DNA of 64,000 nucleotides from Stramonita haemastoma (lineage: Eukaryota > Mollusca > Gastropoda > Neogastropoda > Muricidae). The stretch covers positions 52,508,456 through 52,572,455 of the forward strand of contig CM060324.1 in assembly GCA_030674155.1 (NCBI GenBank). The letters run 5' to 3'. Under the pieces are notes generated by a model. That model saw nothing but the letters and a program-made list of their open reading frames with translations, had not been told where the DNA came from and made no database searches. A program made the translations under genes and the position numbers. Numbering within the stretch: position 1 is the stretch's first letter; each line of letters begins with the position of its first letter. This document shows positions 12,531 through 24,898 of this stretch, piece after piece.

Positions 12531-13268
12531 GAAGCTGTTCAGCTCAGTCAAGTGCTGAGGCTGACATTCATGAAAAATACATTGTTTTAAAATGTCTACA
12601 TTAAAATACATGTTTTATTAAAACCTGAACACAGCATTTTAAAACTTTTCAAATGTTGTGTTCAGGTTTTCAGCCATGACAAGCTCTTATTAACATTAAC
12701 AACCTGCTCTCTTGTTTATGGGAATAAGTCAGAGTATGGCTGCCTGTAGTATACATTTTTTTTATGGTGAGGTTCTAGAAAAGAATACTACACTAACTTC
12801 TTATTCAGTGTATAATTAAGCTTAAGGTTTTGTGCTAGACACAGTGAATCCCATGTGTGTGATGAGAGTCAAAAATGCATAAGTTGTTGTTATTAACTAA
12901 AATTGTTAAGCTGAAGAACATTTAACATTGTGTTTCCAAACAGATTTGATGGGAGAAATTGTACCACATACTCATGATACTGTAAAGTTCTGTTGATCAT
13001 GTGCTGACACAGGCAAATTATCTGTTAAATAGTCAGTCTGGTTGCAAGAAGTAAATATTGCCAGTGAGACAGAAACAACTGAAAGTCTTGTATGAATAAA
13101 GTTAATTTATATCACTATCAAGGCTCTTCATGACTTATCACTCAGCTGATACAAAAAATGACTGATGGTGTTACCTTTTGCACGAACTTTGCTGACGATT
13201 ATGATACTGATACAGTGATAGCAAAATTTGTTAGATAGTAAATTATCATAGCATGGGATTGGGAAGGA

Positions 13269-13580
13269 AGGTGGCAGGATGGTTTAGCGGTCCACCTGCC
13301 TAACAGGTAAATCATGAGGTTTTGGGTTTAATTCCTGGGCCTTGCCCTTTCTTCCCAGTTTGACAGGAATATCTGACAATGTCAAGTCTTTTGGAGGAGA
13401 CTGTCTAAATGAAACCAGTTCGGCCCATGAACTCTTGGGAATTGTGCATGTCAAAAGAACCCGTGACAGTAAAAATTTTGAAAGATAATGGAGGTACCTC
13501 CCAAATGTCCCAGCAGAAGTGGTATGTTCAATTCCTGACTGTATCCCTGAAGTTGGAATGCAGCTACCTGCTGTAGCAAA
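13269..13580 (+). mobile_element. tRNA-related SINE, family 2, in intron 2
   Basis: Diverged copy of 9201-9590: ggtggcaggatggtttagcg, tttcttcccagtttgaca, catgtcaaaagaacccgtga and gaagttggaatgcagctacc. Confidence 0.72.
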
Positions 13581-13884
13581 GGAACCAGAAAACAATTATT
13601 CCATAGCTTGAGTAATATTGATTGAACTTGGTTGTTGCCAGTTCTGGTCTGAATTACATCATTATCAAAATGTGTCATCTATGAATTATAGATTATAAAA
13701 TGGTGAAATTTTTCAGGGCATGTCAATGATCATTTAGTAAACAAAGCATGCAAAAGACTGATTTTTCTCGTTTTATTTTCCCACAGCTTATTTTGAAAGT
13801 TATCAAAGATTGATTTTAAAAACTTTTTTCAAGTTTTCTTCTGGAAGTTATGTTACCTGTTATTTCACATGCACATATTGCGGT

Positions 13885-13901
13885 CTCACACACACACACA
13901 C

Positions 13902-13969
<68 letters not shown>

Positions 13970-13979
13970 TTTTTCTCTT

Positions 13980-14024
<45 letters not shown>

Positions 14025-14025
14025 G
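13885..14025. repeat. CA then CT microsatellites
   Basis: CA array to about 13964, then CT array. Long Thr-His or Cys-Val frames across it are artefacts. Confidence 0.95.
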
Positions 14026-14098
14026 AGTGTCATGCACACATACTTACACACACACACTTACACACACAGAGGCACACTCACATAACACATTTTCTCTT

Positions 14099-14211
14099 AT
14101 ACACACACACACACACAATGACACACACACACACACACGCACGCACGCACGCACATGCATGAGCGTGCTCGCACATGGGCACACAGACACACAGACACAC
14201 AGACAACAGAC

Positions 14212-14288
<77 letters not shown>
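14099..14288. repeat. CA microsatellite with CACG and CAGA interruptions
   Basis: CA repeats in intron 2, uninterrupted from 14211. Confidence 0.95.
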
Positions 14289-14293
<5 letters not shown>

Positions 14294-14482
14294 TCAAAAA
14301 GAGAGAGAGACAGAGATCAAATGCTATACATTTCTTTTTCAACTTAAATTTTTTTTTTGTTGTGGTCAATCCAAATGAATTGTATAACTTGAATATTTAT
14401 TACAAGGAGACCAAATCCAATCTTGGACTTTATTTGTACATATATGCATGCACATGAATACTAGCATTATTAATAGTGATTA

Positions 14483-14696
14483 TGTGTGTGTGTATGTGTG
14501 TGTGTGTGTGTGTGTGTGTTGTGTGTGTGTGTTGTGTGTGTGTGTGTGTGCTACATTTAGTAAACTAGGTACATTTTAAAAAATAGAAATTAGTAAGATA
14601 AACCATGTCACTCTCAAAAATGAAACAGACCCCCCAAAAAATAACAAAAAAACAAAAAAACAACAACAAAAAAAACACACACCCTTTCACACACAC

Positions 14697-14760
<64 letters not shown>
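14483..14760. repeat. TG array and CA array facing each other
   Basis: TG repeats at 14483-14550 and CA repeats at 14687-14760 with about 135 bases between them. Transcribed, the two could form a hairpin. Confidence 0.9.
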
Positions 14761-14761
<1 letters not shown>

Positions 14762-15677
14762 GATCTCTCAAAAAAACAACTCAAATCCAAGAGGAAATTG
14801 TATCATTCACGTGACCATTGGGTTGAAATCTTGGAAGCTGCACTTGTTTAGTTAACTAGGATCAGAATTTTTACTATCTGATCTCCTAGGTAAGCTAAGT
14901 TAAAGACCTGCGCAGGCATGCCAGTAAATGCATGCAGAAGATCATCAACTGATCAAGTATGCATGAGTAAATGGTGAGCTTCTACCTCATTGTTTGCAGA
15001 GAATCGCTGATGAGTTTTCAGTTGCTGAATAGAAATTTGTACAGGTCTGTGCAAAATCAGCAGGGAGACTATATCAATAATGAATCATTTACAGTACTTA
15101 GTTCAAATGAGACTGCTGTTGTATTTAAATTTGCCACTGTCAAAGTACCATTAGTATGGATGGATTTTGCTCAGACTAGAGCTGTCATGAAAAATACTGG
15201 TTTTTGCAAAAGCAGAGATGCTGTTTAAATGTACTTATTCAGGTTAACTCTGAGATATTTTACAGAGAAAGAGATGTGAAATAGCTTCTCCAGTTCTTCA
15301 CTTCTTGTTAAAATTTTAGCAAAGACTGAGTCAGTGAGTGGGGCAAGACTATCTTTTCTGTGGTGGGGTAGGGAGTTTAGATTTGTTGCAGTAAACCATT
15401 CTGAGAGTGAATGGTAAGGTAAATAAAGTGATGCTAGTTTCTGAACCAAAGCTTATTTGAAACTGATTCTGAATTTGTGCGCTTGTGTTTTTCTGATCAA
15501 TAGAAATCATTTGTTGAGCCTGTTGTCAGTGCTGAGTGTTGTCGTTGTTCATTTTGATCAATATCAATTTCTCACAAATTTCAGTCAAGGTGGTCAGTGT
15601 CAGAGTATGGTGGCACTATTTTCAGTATGATTTGATGTTTTCAAAGATTGTTTGATAGCAAGAAATAATCAATACAA

Positions 15678-15678
<1 letters not shown>
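14761..15678. other. intron 2 sequence without recognised feature
   Basis: Ordinary AT-rich intron. No exon-like conserved block seen. Confidence 0.6.
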
Positions 15679-15751
<73 letters not shown>

Positions 15752-15784
15752 CAACACACACACCACACACACACACACACACAC

Positions 15785-15836
<52 letters not shown>

Positions 15837-15854
15837 ACACACACACACACACAC

Positions 15855-15905
<51 letters not shown>

Positions 15906-15925
15906 GCACGCACACATGCGCCCAC

Positions 15926-16011
<86 letters not shown>

Positions 16012-16034
16012 TCACTCACCACACTCTCACCACA

Positions 16035-16105
<71 letters not shown>

Positions 16106-16122
16106 ACACACACACACACATT
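15679..16122. repeat. giant CA array upstream of exon 3
   Basis: About 440 bases of CA repeats with a few interruptions (caaca, cacca, cgcacacatgcgc, ctcactcactc). It ends roughly 100 bases before the exon 3 acceptor. Confidence 0.97.
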
Positions 16123-16225
16123 GCTAATAACCCAAACAGAATGAAAACTCTTGGCTTTAAGTTGGCATCTTTTTGAAGGTTTTTGGTGTTTATTTTTTAC
16201 TGTTTTATTTGTAATTGTATTACAG

Positions 16226-16279
16226 GTTGCCATCAAGATCATTGACAAGACACAGCTCAATCCTTCCAGTCTGCAAAAG
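16226..16279 (+). CDS. MARK: MARK exon 3: ATP-binding lysine exon (residues 79-96)
   Basis: 18 codons, phase 0 to 0 (54 nt), reading VAIKIIDKTQLNPSSLQK. VAIK contains the catalytic lysine, residue 82 in this numbering. Acceptor is attacag and donor gtatgt. The exon is isolated between two giant dinucleotide arrays: CA at 15679-16122 ends about 100 bases upstream, and TG arrays begin 970 bases downstream. It is exactly divisible by three, so skipping would keep frame but remove the lysine. Confidence 0.96.
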
Positions 16280-17249
16280 GTATGTCACTGTGTGATAGAA
16301 TGAGCTGAGAGAGAGAGCGAGAGAGAGGCAGACAGATGCCTGTGTTTGAGCTGTAATACAGCACTTCGTGCTGATGAATCCCCTCTTCCTCCCAGCCTAT
16401 TCCCATTTTGGAGTACATAGGTAAACAGTCCACCCTCTGACCTCCCAGCAGATTCTACAGTAAGCCCAGAGAGTGCAGGAATTGGGTCAAACCCAACTGA
16501 TTTTGCCCTGTTAAGTGCAGAAACAGTCATTTTGTATTGGTCTATTAATGTTATTCCCATTCTGTTTGGTCTTCTTGTTTCTAAAAAATATGAAGGTGAT
16601 ACGCTACACAGTTTAACCTCTTTACTGCGCTGTTGAAAAAGCATCAAAAGAATTTGTAGATAAAAAACAACAACAAACCGACAACAAAACCAAATTTGAA
16701 AAAAATCAACCAAACAACAACCTGAAAGCAAGGTCATGATTCATTGGTTGGCACTTTGATTTTAAAACAGTTGACAGATGTGATGATTAGAATTACCTTC
16801 TTTTTCAACCCTTTATGTGATGAGAAATGTTTACTTCTGTTCATATATCGATCTATAACAATGTGTGCAGTGATGGCTCATTTTAGCAAAGAAAGAAATG
16901 CAAAATAGGCAAGCACAAAACCGTTGAATGCAAAGGTTGGCAATGAAAATTGCCAAATGTTTCAAGTGTTCACTTATTGACTGATTGATTTGACTGACTA
17001 GTTGATCGACTGATTGCTTGCAGAATGGTTTGTTTGGTGATTGAGTTGATTATTTTGGTGTTCATTTGTGGGTATAGTTTGGTCTATATTGATTTGGTTG
17101 ATCAGTCATAATTGTTAAATTGATGTTTGATCTTTTGAACTTTGTTTACTCTCTGGGTTCTGTATGATTTATATTTTGTTTAATTTATATTTTGTTTCAT
17201 TAGTTTGTGTTAAATTGTCTTTAACTTGTTTCTTGATTGATCCTGTCTG

Positions 17250-17330
17250 GTGTGCGTGTGTGCGTGTGTGCGTGTGCGTGTGTGCGTGTGTGTGTGCGTG
17301 TGTGCGTGTGCGTGTGCTGTGTGCTGTGCG

Positions 17331-17361
<31 letters not shown>

Positions 17362-17612
17362 TGTGTTGTGTGTGTGTGTGTGTGTGTGTTGTGTGTGTGT
17401 GTGTGTGTGTTGTGTGTGTGTGTTTTGGAAGCATGCCAGAATTCATGTGTGTTATATTTATGTAGATTATATACTATACATACATGTGTGACTGTGTGTG
17501 TACATAGAATGCACATGTTTGTGTGTATGTGCACATGCTTGTGTGTTTGCATGGGCACGCATGCATCTTTGTATTAATTACTAAATTAGTTTGTGTGTGT
17601 GTGTATGTAATT

Positions 17613-17666
<54 letters not shown>

Positions 17667-17702
17667 TGCGTGCGTGCGTTTGTGTGCATGTGTGTGTGTG
17701 TC

Positions 17703-17759
<57 letters not shown>

Positions 17760-17870
17760 ATGCATGCATGCATTTGTATGCATGTGTGTGTGTTTGTGCA
17801 TGCATTTGTGTGAGTGCTGTGTGTGCACTTGCGTGTGTGTGTGTGTGTGTGTGAGTGTGTGTGTGTGTGT

Positions 17871-17909
<39 letters not shown>

Positions 17910-17914
17910 TGGTG

Positions 17915-17982
<68 letters not shown>

Positions 17983-17985
17983 ACA
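17250..17985. repeat. giant TG arrays upstream of exon 4
   Basis: TG repeats with TGCG interruptions at 17250-17424, then further arrays at 17590-17985, ending about 50 bases before the exon 4 acceptor. Complementary in RNA to the CA array at 15679-16122. Confidence 0.97.
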
Positions 17986-18035
17986 GTCACACATGCATTC
18001 ATGCATGGTTTCATTCTTGTTTGTGTTTCTTTCAG

Positions 18036-18084
18036 CTGTTCAGAGAAGTCCGGATCATGAAGATGCTTGATCATCCAAATATAG
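18036..18084 (+). CDS. MARK: MARK exon 4: alpha-C helix exon (residues 97-113)
   Basis: 49 nt, phase 0 to 1, reading LFREVRIMKMLDHPNI plus the first base of a Val codon. It carries the alpha-C glutamate (FREVRIMK) that pairs with Lys82. The acceptor tract is ttgtgtttctttcag and the donor is gtgagc. A TG array of several hundred bases ends about 57 bases before the acceptor. Confidence 0.96.
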
Positions 18085-19800
18085 GTGAGCATTTAGAACC
18101 AGAGATTTTGTCACTTCAAATGCATGTCCTATTTTCATGAAAAAAGTCTCTTGCTGATAGGTTATCTGACACAGTCTTTTACTTTTATCCTAATTGGTGA
18201 CTTTCAGTTTTGCCAAAAACATAGTTTTCTGTTGTGGTCAGATGGTGGTGGTTTTTGGTGGGTCAGGTTAATCTTTTTATTTTATTTTTTTTTTTTATTT
18301 TTTAAGTGATATTGTCATAAATAGATCATTGTTGTCAACAGGGATGATTTCAGTCTTTGTTTGGCATCTGGAACTTGACAAACTTTCTGTTACAAAATGG
18401 CCTATAAACATTGCTGTCAACATTCATTTGGAAGGCAAAAATTGATATATCTGATAGGTTAAGGATTCAGTAAACCTGATGGATTAAGAGTTTGGAAGGG
18501 GGGGGAGATAGGGATGCTTCTTTCCAGAGAAAGTGGGAGTTAATGGGTACAGCCCCTAAATGCAAACATGATTTTCCATTTTTGAGACACAAATCCTTCA
18601 TTACCCAGAAAAAAGAAAGAAAATGTATTTTGGTGAGTTGGGGGATGGGAACTATGCTGAAATGGGAGTGAATGCAGTTGTAACTGCTTGGCTGTTATAA
18701 GTGTGCTCAGGTTAAAACTCCAGCTTTGCGAAATTTTACATGAAAAAAGAATTGTTTACAGTATTTCAAGTTGAGCTGGATTGGATGCAGTTTGGTTTTA
18801 CGATTATATTTTTCTGCAGCCATGCATGTGGGGAAAAAAAAGAAAGGAAAGAAAAGGGAAAGTAAAAGAATAAAAGGAGGATAGGGGTGGGACAGTATTT
18901 AATAGTGATTTATTAATACAAAACAGAACTGTTTTTGTACTCTTGTTCAAATGAATATGTATATAAATTTTAAAAAAAAATCCAAGCCAGTATGTGGTTG
19001 TGATGTACATAGTATTATAATGTATTGGTCCATCTTTGTTTGCATTGGTTAAGCCATTTATAGATAGAGGCCTTCACTGATTAAGCTGGAATGGGGTTTT
19101 GATAAGTGCCTAATAAGATCAGTGTGCAAGCCACTCACAATTGCAAATCCTTTGTAGGCTTTCATACATGTGTATGTATTCATATTTAAAAGAAAAAAAG
19201 TATCATAATGATCTTGGAAGTTTTGTTTTTAAAATTTCTTTTGACTCCCTTGTGATGAATTAATTCATATTATATCTGCATATTTTGCAGAAGGTATACT
19301 TTCTTTTTGATGTGAATTGTCAATAAAGGATCACATCTTCATACTTCTGTCAAAAACTATCTGCTGTATCTGTGATGTTTTGATAGTATACTATACTGCT
19401 CATCTTGGGCTGTTCCAGGCAAAACACTTGACAGCATTTTTGTGGAAGTATGTTGTATCAGCCAGGTCTATTAAATTAACATTGCCAAAATTATAGGAAA
19501 ATCTGTGCATGTTAGTAGCACAACTGTCAGATTCCCCTACTTTCAGCTACTCTCAGCTGCTATCCAGTCCATCCCACCCCAGCCCAGCTGGTGCTAATTA
19601 TAGCAGGAACTGACTGCATTTGGACTAGGCAAAAGGAAGGGGCATGCTAATTTTAGCACTGGGCCCTGAACCCATGACTGAGTTGTGCTGGATTGTGCGC
19701 TGTGATAGGCATCCCTCGTGTTACCCATGCAGCAGACTCCCCCTCCCCATCCCCTCATGAATGTTTTCTAACAATCTTCTGTTTTTAGATTGATGATGAT
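18085..19800. other. intron 4, no feature recognised
   Basis: AT-rich intron with short T and A runs. No exon, RNA gene or mobile element recognised. Confidence 0.6.
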
Positions 19801-19802
19801 GT

Positions 19803-19985
19803 GTTGTTGTTGTTGTTCCCCAGCTTAATTAACACTCTGGGGGTCACCCAGAATGTGTTCTCTGACTCGCTCATCCCTCCTGGGAATCACTGTGAGATTG
19901 AAATTGCACACTGAATGGAAGTTTGCGTGTATGACTATTTTCAAGTACCTTGCCATATAGGCAGCCATACTCCGACTTCCGAGGA
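19803..19985 (-). repeat. dispersed SINE-like repeat (family 5)
   Basis: On the minus strand: gtcggagtatggctgcctat, gtcatacacgcaaacttcc, gtgtgcaatttcaatctcac, gattcccaggagggatgagc and a gttgttgttgttg-complement tail. The same order is seen on the plus strand at 39850-39993. Confidence 0.75.
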
Positions 19986-20052
19986 ATGATGTGTTTAGGC
20001 TGCATATTTTTCATTCAGAGAATTTATGGGCTTCTGGTGTGGATTGTTGCAG

Positions 20053-20118
20053 TGAAGATCTTTGAAACCATCGAGACAGAAAAGACAGTGTATCTGGTGA
20101 TGGAATATGCCAGTGGAG
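20053..20118 (+). CDS. MARK: MARK exon 5: hinge region (residues 113-135)
   Basis: 66 nt, phase 1 to 1. With the base from exon 4 it reads VKIFETIETEKTVYLVMEYA, then SG and a split Gly. VMEYA is the hinge between kinase lobes. Donor is gtaagt. The acceptor (gattgttgcag) has a modest pyrimidine tract. Confidence 0.95.
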
Positions 20119-20257
20119 GTAAGTGATTATGGTAACTGGCCCTCCTTACTTGTTGTTCTTAACAGTTGAAATTTGGGTTTGTCCATAAACTTGTTCTGTG
20201 TAGATTTTTTTTTTCAAATGGTAAAACTGGGTTTTTTTATAGTTTGGAAACGCACGC

Positions 20258-20400
<143 letters not shown>

Positions 20401-20404
20401 CCTC

Positions 20405-21423
20405 TTTCAAAAACCTTTCTGTACCTTGAAGCAGCTTCTGAATAAAGCCATACACAAGGGGGGGAATGAAACAGACCCCACATCCTTATCCTGATTGAAG
20501 TACTCAGTATGGATTGAATCTTTGTCTTCCAATAACTAGTCCAAAGACTGGAGCAGAGTTAAATCAGGCTCATTTGTTTGAGAGATTGCGATTCAGATCT
20601 CAAATCTTGCTAATCCCTTATTCAAGTTGCAGTATATGGCCTCTATATATATGTGTGTGTACATGTGCCTGTGTGTATGTGTGGGAGTGTGTGTCGCTTG
20701 CACATGTGCTTGTGCACTTCTTGTATTATATTGTACAGCACTACTTTCAGTCACGGCAGATTTATCTGCATGAAATTTGGGTTGGCACATCGCCACTCTA
20801 ACCATACCATCCATTTAAAAAACTACCTTAATTGCATGTGTATTTGTTTACCTATTAAGAGTAGATTTTTGTGGTTTTTGTGGGTTTTTTTTTTTTTTCG
20901 CAGAATTTTGCCATGACAACTGTTATTGCTGTGGGTTCTTTGACCTGCGTTTTTTGTCTCATCTGAAAGAATAGCACCCAGATCACATTCCATGGTCTAG
21001 TGGATGGGAGGGAAGCTTGGATTCAAATGTGGATTGAGCCTTCTTGCATTCTAGCAGGTGCATTTCGTCTAGACCATCATTTCACATATTCTGTGCTTTG
21101 TGCTCATAGCAAGGATACCAGTCTACTGGTGGTTTGAAAAAAAACAACCACCACCAAAAAACAAACCCTCCCCACTTTTGGGTTTTTTATTTATGTGTTT
21201 ATTGATTTGTATAATTTTTTTTGGCTGGGATAAAGGTAAGCATCAAACAGAAGGCAAACAGTGGTACAGAATGTAATCAGTCATGTTTAATATCTTTACC
21301 TCTGTGTTACTTTTTATGTATCCCTTTCATGTTTTTGCAGTATTGAATACTGAAGATTTTGTTGTTGTTGTTGTTGTGGAATGCTGATGACTTGCTGTTT
21401 TTGTGTGTGTCTGTTGTGATCAG
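20405..21423. other. remainder of intron 5, no feature recognised
   Basis: AT-rich with a GTT run near 21360. No exon-like block. Confidence 0.6.
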
Positions 21424-21494
21424 GTGAGGTGTTCGACTACCTTGTGGCACATGGTCGGATGAGGGAAAAAGAAGCCAGAGCAAAGTTTAGACAG
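21424..21494 (+). CDS. MARK: MARK exon 6: alpha-D and start of alpha-E (residues 135-158)
   Basis: 71 nt, phase 1 to 0, reading [20 protein letters not shown] then KFRQ, nearly identical to the family consensus. The acceptor is ctgttgtgatcag. The donor AGACAG|gtaggt is the first of a tandem series: the next ~27-30 base units repeat the AGACAG|GT sequence, so more than one donor is available. Confidence 0.96.
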
Positions 21495-21768
21495 GTAGGT
21501 TTGAGCAGTTTGTTAAGACAGGTATGTTTGAGCAGTTTGTTAAGACAGGTATGTTTGAGCAGTTTGTTAAGACAGGTTGGTTTGAGCAGTTTGTTAAGAC
21601 AGGTTGGTTTGAGCAGTTTGTTAAGACAGGTTGGTTTGAGCAGTTTGTTGTCAAGACAGGTTGGTTTGAGCAGTTTGTTAAGACAGGTTGGTTTGAGCAG
21701 TTTGTTAAGACAGGTTGGTTTGAGCAGTTTGTTGTCAAGACAGGTTGGTTTGAGCAGTTTGTTGTTAA
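21495..21768 (+). repeat. 27/30-bp minisatellite built on the exon 6 splice donor
   Basis: Ten units starting at 21495, 21522, 21549, 21576, 21603, 21630, 21660, 21687, 21714 and 21744, plus a partial unit. Most are 27 bases; two are 30. Each junction reads AGACAG|GT, with gtaggt in unit 1, gtatgt in units 2 and 3, and gttggt thereafter. Exon 6 itself ends TTTAGACAG, so the array appears to have grown out of the exon-intron junction. All units are divisible by three and open in the exon frame (unit VGLSSLLRQ). The array is interrupted at a TTAA by a transposon and one more unit continues after it at 25508. Confidence 0.9.
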
Positions 21769-22590
21769 CCCTAGTAGCGCTGTTCCCGGATTACTCCGGA
21801 ATGACGTAGTACAGCATTTCTGGCGGCTCCCGGAATATTCCGGAATGACGTCGGTGATCGTAATTGAAGGCTTTCTTTCGCTTTCAAAGGTCATCCAATG
21901 AACGTGAAGGCCATTGTAGGGCCGCAGAAATGGGTGAAGGTCGTCCGCAGTCGCAAGCAACGAGGATTCTGATTGGTTTAGAGGTGTATTTTTTATTTTT
22001 TTTGGATGAACGTCGATCGCCTGAAAACAAAATGGCGGCAAAGTATTTGCGCTCGTATTACTCGAAGTATTTTTCGAGTTTTTTGACGATATTGACGTGG
22101 ATGAGGAGTTTTAGAGGCTGAATTTGGTTGAATTAAACGATAATAGAGACGATAAGGTAAGGATTGTGAAATATTTTTGAAAAACTTCGGAAAAATTGAT
22201 CGCGATCGGACTGAATCGAGCGGTGCCAAGTTTTGTCCAAAGCACTTCATAGCTACCGGGCGATTTCGATGTCATACATTGTTTTACTTTATTTTAACGC
22301 AACACGGCTTCGAAATAACTGTTTTTAAGTCATTTCTATATGCTGTCGAGTACTTTGCATCACACGAAATCAAGCGATTGTCGTATTTTCGTCATATAAC
22401 GCCGCCAGTTCGCACGAAATAAGTGTTCACCGCCATGACGATCGCGTCGATCATTTCGCTGGACTTTTCCGAGTATTTGACGACCGATAAAGCCACGAAA
22501 GCTCTTTATTTTTTCAAAACTTATGTCAAGAGACAGTATTTATCAAATCATGACATTTTTGCACCGCGACAACATTGCATATCGTGTTAA

Positions 22591-24898
22591 GGGGGACCGC
22601 GGCATAGGTTTTCACCAAAAAAAAAAAAAAAATGACTTTTGGGATTATGGTTGCATTTAGTCAAGTAATGTGTCAACTTTGCTTTTCAATCACTCATTTT
22701 GTTTGTTTTGACCCATTTCATTGCAAATAAAATCATTTTCTGAGGTAGGGGTGGGTGAATTTAGAGCAATTGTGGCCCAAAAACGCGAAGTTTGCATCAG
22801 TTTGAAGATCGTCGCGCTTGCCGACCAGTTTCGCTACCCCCCCTTGTTTGGTATCAATGTGAAGGTCATTCTATGACCTACTTTCTGACATCACCTCTCA
22901 ATGGATAATTTCACTCACGGAAACACACGAAGAGCAAATCCGAAGGAACCCGAGAGGCATTTTCTACAGGCATACGGTTGAGTCGAAGTCTCTGATTGGC
23001 TTATGGCTGTAAAAAAATAGCTGATTGGTTCTAAGAGTCATGTGACTTTTATCCAAGATGGCGGATGTTTACATCTCGAGTCTGTTCGATGCACGTATTC
23101 GACCTGTTTTCAGCCAAATTTTTTTACTTAAAGTCTCAAAAATGCCAAAATATGCCGAAAACAAGTGTTGGACTACCAATGCCTTTGGTAGAAAGAATGA
23201 AAAACGGAAAATAGACTGACAATCGTTGGCTGGAGTGGTGACCTAGTTTTGCTGTGCCATGCACATCAACTCGCGATGTTGCCGATAACCACTCGCTTAC
23301 TTCATTGATGCGAAAATTGAAGTTTTTCTCCGAAAAAACGTGTATCAGTGGCTGACAGCGACACTAGTTTTGATATAGACTCGATGCGCAAGAAAAATAA
23401 ACCGATCCGCGGGGCCCACAACTTCTCAAACGACAGAACATCATCAGTGATGTGTCACCCTTGGAAAGTTGGGTGACAACATAAAGGTGCACAAAGAGAA
23501 ATTATAGCTACATTTTCCATCGATTTATTACTATTTTGGGAATATAGCAGGGCACTTTTTTCCCCAATAAGTTATGTGTTGTTGGTACTTAGCAGGAATA
23601 CAGTAGTGCCTGAATTTCTGGTTTGCAGTCTCTGACAAGGGCTATTCAGTATTCACTCACTTTTTTCCCATATTCTCAGTTTTATTTTTTATTTAGTTGT
23701 TTCTGTTTCAGAGGCAGTTTTAAATTTAATGATAATTCACAAAAGAATTGTTTTTACTGAGTTTGACACAGTGAATGGTGTTAGAAAAGAAAAACCTTCA
23801 CCCAGAATTTTTCTTCTCTGCCCCCCCCCCCCCCCCCCCCCCTTTAAAAAAAATTTTTTTTTTTTTTTTTACTTTCTCCTGTATTTTCCACAATCACACA
23901 GTTGTTTTGCATTCAGTTTTGCATCCTCACACATCTTAGTTATCACATTATCAACAATATACTCAAAGCTGAGATGAAGAAGACAGTCAGCCTGCAGTCT
24001 GGAGGCGAGATACTTTTCCAGCAATATTGTGCTTGCTGGACTGGATTTTGTGGCAGTGAGCAGTGCAGAAGTGTTTGTAGATAAATCAGACATTCTCAGA
24101 GTGAAAACAGCCACTAGAAAATCATCTGATAGGGCCAAAAAGAAGAGGAAAAAAAGAAAGAAAGTGTAATGCATGCGGAACATGAACATAGCTAGGCAGG
24201 CAGAGGGGGGTGTATGCCCCAGGAACCTCCTGAAAAATTTATTCTATGAGAAAAGCTGTTTCTAATCACTCAGTAGTGTTGGCCAATTGTTATTTTACCA
24301 TACATAATTTTTTGGTAATGTTTAAACATGATTTTCATTGATTAAATTGTTAACTAAATCTTTACGGGCATTTTTCTCAAAACGTGGTTTTTCGGCCGCA
24401 ACTGTTATTTGGCCCACCTGTAACTTCTAACCTAATGAAAATAATCCACTGAAATTTGGTATGCTGGTGTAGAAATGTGTGCTGAGTGCAATGAGACAGT
24501 TTGAACTCTGTAGCTATTATAGTTTTTCAATACCATGAAATAAAAATTTAAAAACTGGAGCAAAATTTTTTGGGCATATTTGAAAAAAAAAGAAAAATAT
24601 ATTTTATGAACTAAACTATATTTTTTTGTGATCATTGCACACAGTGATGTCAAATCAAACAGGAAAAATGATAAACTTCATCATGCATTGCATATTTTGA
24701 AAGCAGCAGATGGGCCAAACACTGACCCCTATTTTTTTGGAAAAATTATCACATTATCATATCTGTTAGACTTACATACTTCAAACTTTGCACAGATGGC
24801 TTTATTAATGCACTTAGTATTTGTACCAAATTTCATGCAGATATCTTAAGTAGTTTCTGAGAAACTAAAATTTGCTAAAAGTGACGCAGTGGTCCACC
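22591..24898. mobile_element. second TTAA-flanked element nested in copy A
   Basis: This 2.3-kb segment is present in copy A and absent from copy B. It is bounded by TTAA on both sides (22587-22590, 24899-24902), while copy B has a single TTAA at the same point, so this is a clean insertion with TTAA duplication. The ends are imperfect inverted repeats: GGGGGACCGCGGC versus GGTGGACCACTGC read from the other end. No long coding frame is visible. A diverged inverted fragment of the same family lies at 47945-48294. Confidence 0.8.

Noticed and set aside
15652..16176. Long Thr-His and Cys-Val reading frames across CA/TG arrays here and elsewhere
   Set aside because: They are translations of dinucleotide repeats with no splice or start context and no conservation signal.
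21429..21809. Exon 6 reading through the whole minisatellite as a long coding exon
   Set aside because: The frame is open but ends at a stop in the transposon. The first donor is good and the next exon continues the conserved kinase sequence directly.
22030..22121. Small protein beginning MAAKYLRSYYSK in the outer transposon
   Set aside because: It is short, differs in frame and length between the two copies, and has no recognised domain.
22177..22422. THAP-like zinc finger fragment (GAKFCPKHF)
   Set aside because: Only a few residues resemble the motif. The rest of the domain is missing and the match could be chance.
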